From positions 1 through 8,376 of the forward strand of contig DDLU01000072.1 of the NCBI GenBank assembly GCA_002340305.1: a stretch of DNA of 8,376 bases, given 5' to 3'. This document shows, one piece after another, positions 6,023 through 8,376 of the stretch. The notes below the pieces were generated by a model, which worked only from the letters and a program-made list of their open reading frames with translations, searched no databases and was not told where the DNA came from. The stretch is from Desulfovibrio sp. UBA2564. Its GTDB lineage: Bacteria > Desulfobacterota > Desulfovibrionia > Desulfovibrionales > Desulfovibrionaceae. Each line of letters opens with the position of its first letter. Within the stretch, counting starts at the first letter, position 1. The translations under genes were made by a program, and so were the position numbers.

Positions 6023-7303
6023 ATGATGATGGATTACATGGAAATTGAAAACGACGGTCAAGCCAGAATTAAGGTTATCGGTTGTGGTGGTGGTGGCGGT
6101 AACGCTATCAACAACATGATCCAGTCCGCACTCTCCGGTGTACGCTTCATAGTTGCTAACACCGATGCTCAGGACATCAACAAATCACTGGCTGAATACA
6201 AAATCCAGCTCGGCGACAAACTGACCAAAGGTCTCGGCGCAGGAGCTAACCCCGATGTGGGCAAAAACGCTGCTCTCGAGTCCATTGACCAGATTCGCGA
6301 ACTCGTAAGCGACTGCGACATGGTTTTCGTCACCGCAGGTATGGGCGGCGGAACCGGTACCGGTGCTGCTCCCGTTATCGCTGAAGTTGCTAAAGAAGCA
6401 GGCGCGCTGACCGTTGCTGTTGTAACCAAACCTTTCTATTTCGAAGGCAAACGCAGACTGCTGCAGGCAGAAAAAGGTATTGAGGAACTGAAGAAGGTGG
6501 TCGACTCCATCATCACTATTCCCAACGACCGCCTGCTCCAGCTTGCAGCCAAAAAAGCTGCTTTCTCCGAAATGCTGAAAAAAGCTGACGAAGTCCTTTA
6601 CTACGGCGTTAAGGGTATTGCTGATCTAATTACCGTTCACGGTCTGATCAACCTTGACTTCGCTGATGTACAGGCAGTTATGTCCAGCTCCGGACTGGCC
6701 CTTATGGGTACCGGTATCGCACGCGGAGAAAACAGGGCACGTGAAGCAGCCATGAAGGCTATCACCAGCCCGCTGCTTGAAGATGTTTCTATTGAAGGTG
6801 CTAAAGGCGTACTCATCAACATCACCTGCTCCCCTGACATGACCATTGATGAAGTCAGTGAAGCAGCAAACATCATTTACGAAGAAGCACACGAAGAAGC
6901 ACAGATCTTCTTCGGTACTGTATTTGATGCCGAAGTTGGCGATGAAATGCGCATTACCGTTATTGCTACCGGCATCGACAGTGCTATTGAGCAGGCAGCA
7001 ACCCCGGTTGTCGAGCAGCAGTCCTTCGGACAGCCGCAGCGTCCCAACCTGACTCCCAGAGGCATGGCTCCTAAGACACAGGAAACCACCAACGTCCGTC
7101 AGATGGGCAGTGCTCACGCTGAAGAAGACCGCTCCATCCCCGCTTACCTGCGCCACACCGCAAGCAAGCCCGCTGAGAATGTTGCAAACGAACCTGTTCA
7201 GCTTAAGCCTAAACAGGCTGCTAACTCCGGTGGAGAAGAATTCATCTTCCACGACGACGATGATTTTGAAGTTCCGACCTTCATCCGCAAACAGGCTGAC
7301 TAG
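6023..7303 (+). CDS. ftsZ: FtsZ, tubulin-like cell division GTPase
   Basis: A 426-residue tubulin homologue that assembles into the Z ring and drives septum placement and synthesis. The nucleotide-binding loop GCGGGGGNA is at residues 20-28. The tubulin signature GGGTGTG is at 108-114. The switch region contains TIPNDRLL, and the T7 synergy loop NLDFADV starts at N210 with catalytic acids D212 and D215. The globular part ends near residue 335. A variable linker of about 75 residues rich in Q, P, E and K follows, then an acidic run and the FtsA-binding peptide DDFEVPTFIRKQ (residues 413-424). Length exceeds E. coli FtsZ (383) because of the linker. Codons such as GGT, GCT, GTT and AAA appear more often than in neighbouring genes, as expected for a highly expressed protein. 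It ends 80 bases before the next gene. Confidence 0.99.
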   Translation: MMMDYMEIENDGQARIKVIGCGGGGGNAINNMIQSALSGVRFIVANTDAQDINKSLAEYKIQLGDKLTKGLGAGANPDVGKNAALESIDQIRELVSDCDMVFVTAGMGGGTGTGAAPVIAEVAKEAGALTVAVVTKPFYFEGKRRLLQAEKGIEELKKVVDSIITIPNDRLLQLAAKKAAFSEMLKKADEVLYYGVKGIADLITVHGLINLDFADVQAVMSSSGLALMGTGIARGENRAREAAMKAITSPLLEDVSIEGAKGVLINITCSPDMTIDEVSEAANIIYEEAHEEAQIFFGTVFDAEVGDEMRITVIATGIDSAIEQAATPVVEQQSFGQPQRPNLTPRGMAPKTQETTNVRQMGSAHAEEDRSIPAYLRHTASKPAENVANEPVQLKPKQAANSGGEEFIFHDDDDFEVPTFIRKQAD

Positions 7304-7353
7304 TTTAGTAAAACAACAGTCACACTTGCGATGATTATAAATCGGAAACAGTA

Positions 7354-7369
7354 CGGACCCTACGGTCCG
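7354..7369 (+). promoter_or_regulatory. Inverted repeat between ftsZ and the radical SAM gene
   Basis: CGGACC (7354-7359) pairs perfectly with GGTCCG (7364-7369) around a CTAC tetraloop, giving a compact GC-rich hairpin 14 bases before the next ATG. No T-run follows, so it does not look like a rho-independent terminator of ftsZ. A competing smaller stem, CGGT (7363-7366) with ACCG (7371-7374), would overlap the CGGGA ribosome-site candidate. It could stabilise the ftsZ mRNA 3' end or reduce expression of the downstream gene. Confidence 0.45.
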
Positions 7370-7383
7370 CACCGGGATTAACC

Positions 7384-8376
7384 ATGTCCGTAACTGAAGA
7401 TTTCTTCTACTACGGAAAGGAAGAACCCTCGCCCGAAGAAACAGGAGGCCGTCTGCCCACGGCTCTTGTCTTTCCCGGACGGAAGGGGTCTGCTCTCTCA
7501 ACCTTAGGTTGGCAGGCTGTTTACAGGCTGCTTGCTCCGGACGCGGAGCTTGCGGTGGAAAGATTCTTCCTTGGCGAACCGGGAAAACCGGCTGTTTCCA
7601 TGGACAGTGACAAAGAGCTGTCCGAGTTTCCCCTGATCGGCTTCAGCATCAACTTTGAGGAGGAATACCTCCATCTGGTCAGGATGCTGAAAGATTCGGG
7701 CGTTCCGCCTCTTGCTGCGGAACGCCCGGACTTCCCGCTGGTTATGGGCGGAGGTCCGGTGGCCTTCCTCAATCCCGCCCCCATCGCGCCATTCTTCGAC
7801 TTCTTCTGGGTTGGAGAAGCTGAAGCGGGATTGAAGGAACTCAGCCTCGAACTGAAGCAGCATATCTATGGCGGGGGAAGCAAAAAAGAATTTCTCGAGA
7901 TGATCAAAGACCGGGACGGAGTCTACGTTCCCGGCATGACCAAGGGGCAGGTCCGCAGGGCTGTGCTCCCCCCGGGGTCGGTATCAGACGGACACGGGGT
8001 TCCTCTCTTGAAAGACCCGGCCTATTCATGTTTCATCAGCCCGGAAGCGGTCTTCAAGGATATGTTCCTTGTGGAAGTCAACCGCGGCTGTCCTTACGGG
8101 TGTAGATTCTGCGCCGCCGGATATATCTACCGCCCGCCCCGTCACGCCTCCATCGACCAGCTCAAACAGATTGTCGAACTTGCTGACCCGCCCAAGGTGG
8201 GATTGGTAGGAACTGCCCTGACTGACTGGCCTGATCTGCTGCCATACATCGAATGGCTGAAAAAGCGTAAAACCAAATTTTCCCTTTCCTCTGTTCGTGC
8301 CGACGGACTGACTGAAGAACTGCTCGATATCCTGAGGGCATCCGGGGTCCGCACAGTTACCCTCGCCCTTGAGGGC
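7384..8376 (+). CDS. Radical SAM protein with B12-binding-like N-terminus (5' part)
   Basis: The first 331 codons of a gene that runs off the window. The radical SAM 4Fe-4S motif CPYGCRFC (CxxxCxxC) has cysteines at 236, 240 and 243, preceded by VEVNRGC. The N-terminal part resembles the Rossmann-like cobalamin-binding domain of B12-radical SAM enzymes. It has LSTLGWQAVYRLL at about 38-50, the glycine turn VMGGGPVAFLNP from 120, and GEAEA at 144-148. I see no DxHxxG cobalamin-ligating motif. After the cluster, LVGTALTDWPDL and VRADGLTEELLDILRASG look like the TIM-barrel strands of the TIGR03960/YgiQ-like group. Substrate is unknown; radical SAM enzymes of this type include methyltransferases and RNA- or lipid-modifying enzymes. 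The ATG at 7384 has a weak CGGGA 6 bases upstream. The same orientation and 80-base gap allow co-transcription with ftsZ. Confidence 0.9.
   Translation, partial: MSVTEDFFYYGKEEPSPEETGGRLPTALVFPGRKGSALSTLGWQAVYRLLAPDAELAVERFFLGEPGKPAVSMDSDKELSEFPLIGFSINFEEEYLHLVRMLKDSGVPPLAAERPDFPLVMGGGPVAFLNPAPIAPFFDFFWVGEAEAGLKELSLELKQHIYGGGSKKEFLEMIKDRDGVYVPGMTKGQVRRAVLPPGSVSDGHGVPLLKDPAYSCFISPEAVFKDMFLVEVNRGCPYGCRFCAAGYIYRPPRHASIDQLKQIVELADPPKVGLVGTALTDWPDLLPYIEWLKKRKTKFSLSSVRADGLTEELLDILRASGVRTVTLALEG

Noticed and set aside
7331..7345. GATTATAAATC as a possible -10 box for the radical SAM gene
   Set aside because: There is no matching -35 element at proper spacing and the extended -10 TG is out of register.
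7304..7383. Rho-independent terminator after ftsZ
   Set aside because: The GC-rich hairpin at 7354-7369 is followed by CACCGGGATTAACC with no T-run.
6626..7501. A 291-codon open frame on the minus strand across ftsZ and the next gap
   Set aside because: It lies opposite the FtsZ reading frame, has no recognisable domain and a Cys/Phe-rich low-plausibility composition; the openness follows from the codon bias of ftsZ.
1..8376. Mobile element, CRISPR array, tRNA or phage-derived system
   Set aside because: No direct repeat array, transposase or integrase, tRNA-like fold or atypical gene is seen; almost all bases belong to conserved core genes.

Overview
The window is a stretch of the division and cell wall (dcw) cluster of a Gram-negative bacterium, with every recognisable gene on the + strand. 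The order is ftsW (3' end) - murG - murC - murB - ftsQ - ftsA - ftsZ - radical SAM protein (5' part). This order has murB between murC and ftsQ, no ddl, and a radical SAM gene after ftsZ. Together with a GC content that looks close to 50% by eye, it best fits a sulfate-reducing deltaproteobacterium (Desulfobacterota) of the Desulfovibrio/Maridesulfovibrio kind. The taxonomic call is an inference from gene order and protein character, not from a database comparison.

Layout: positions 1-3775 carry lipid II synthesis and polymerisation genes (ftsW end, murG, murC, murB). They are packed tightly: ftsW/murG, murG/murC and murB/ftsQ share ATGA stop-start overlaps, and murC and murB are 12 bases apart. 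Positions 3772-7303 carry the divisome genes ftsQ, ftsA and ftsZ. Spacing widens towards the end (53 bases before ftsA, 116 before ftsZ, 80 before the last gene), and each of these gaps holds a small inverted repeat. From 7384 to the window edge runs a radical SAM enzyme of unknown substrate, with a cobalamin-binding-like N-terminal domain that seems to lack the usual cobalamin-ligating motif.

How the genes work together: MurB and MurC make and extend UDP-MurNAc in the cytoplasm, MurG completes lipid II on the inner face of the membrane, and FtsW polymerises it at the septum. FtsZ forms the cytokinetic ring, FtsA tethers it to the membrane, and FtsQ connects the cytoplasmic ring to the periplasmic synthases.

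I found no sign of a mobile element, CRISPR array, tRNA/rRNA or new defence-like system. The window is essentially an ordinary core region. The points worth a second look are modest: the hairpins in the ftsQ-ftsA, ftsA-ftsZ and ftsZ-radical SAM gaps, a cysteine in place of the catalytic serine in MurB, the uncertain MurC start, and the uncharacterised radical SAM gene attached to the division cluster. No stretch longer than 300 bases lacks a gene.
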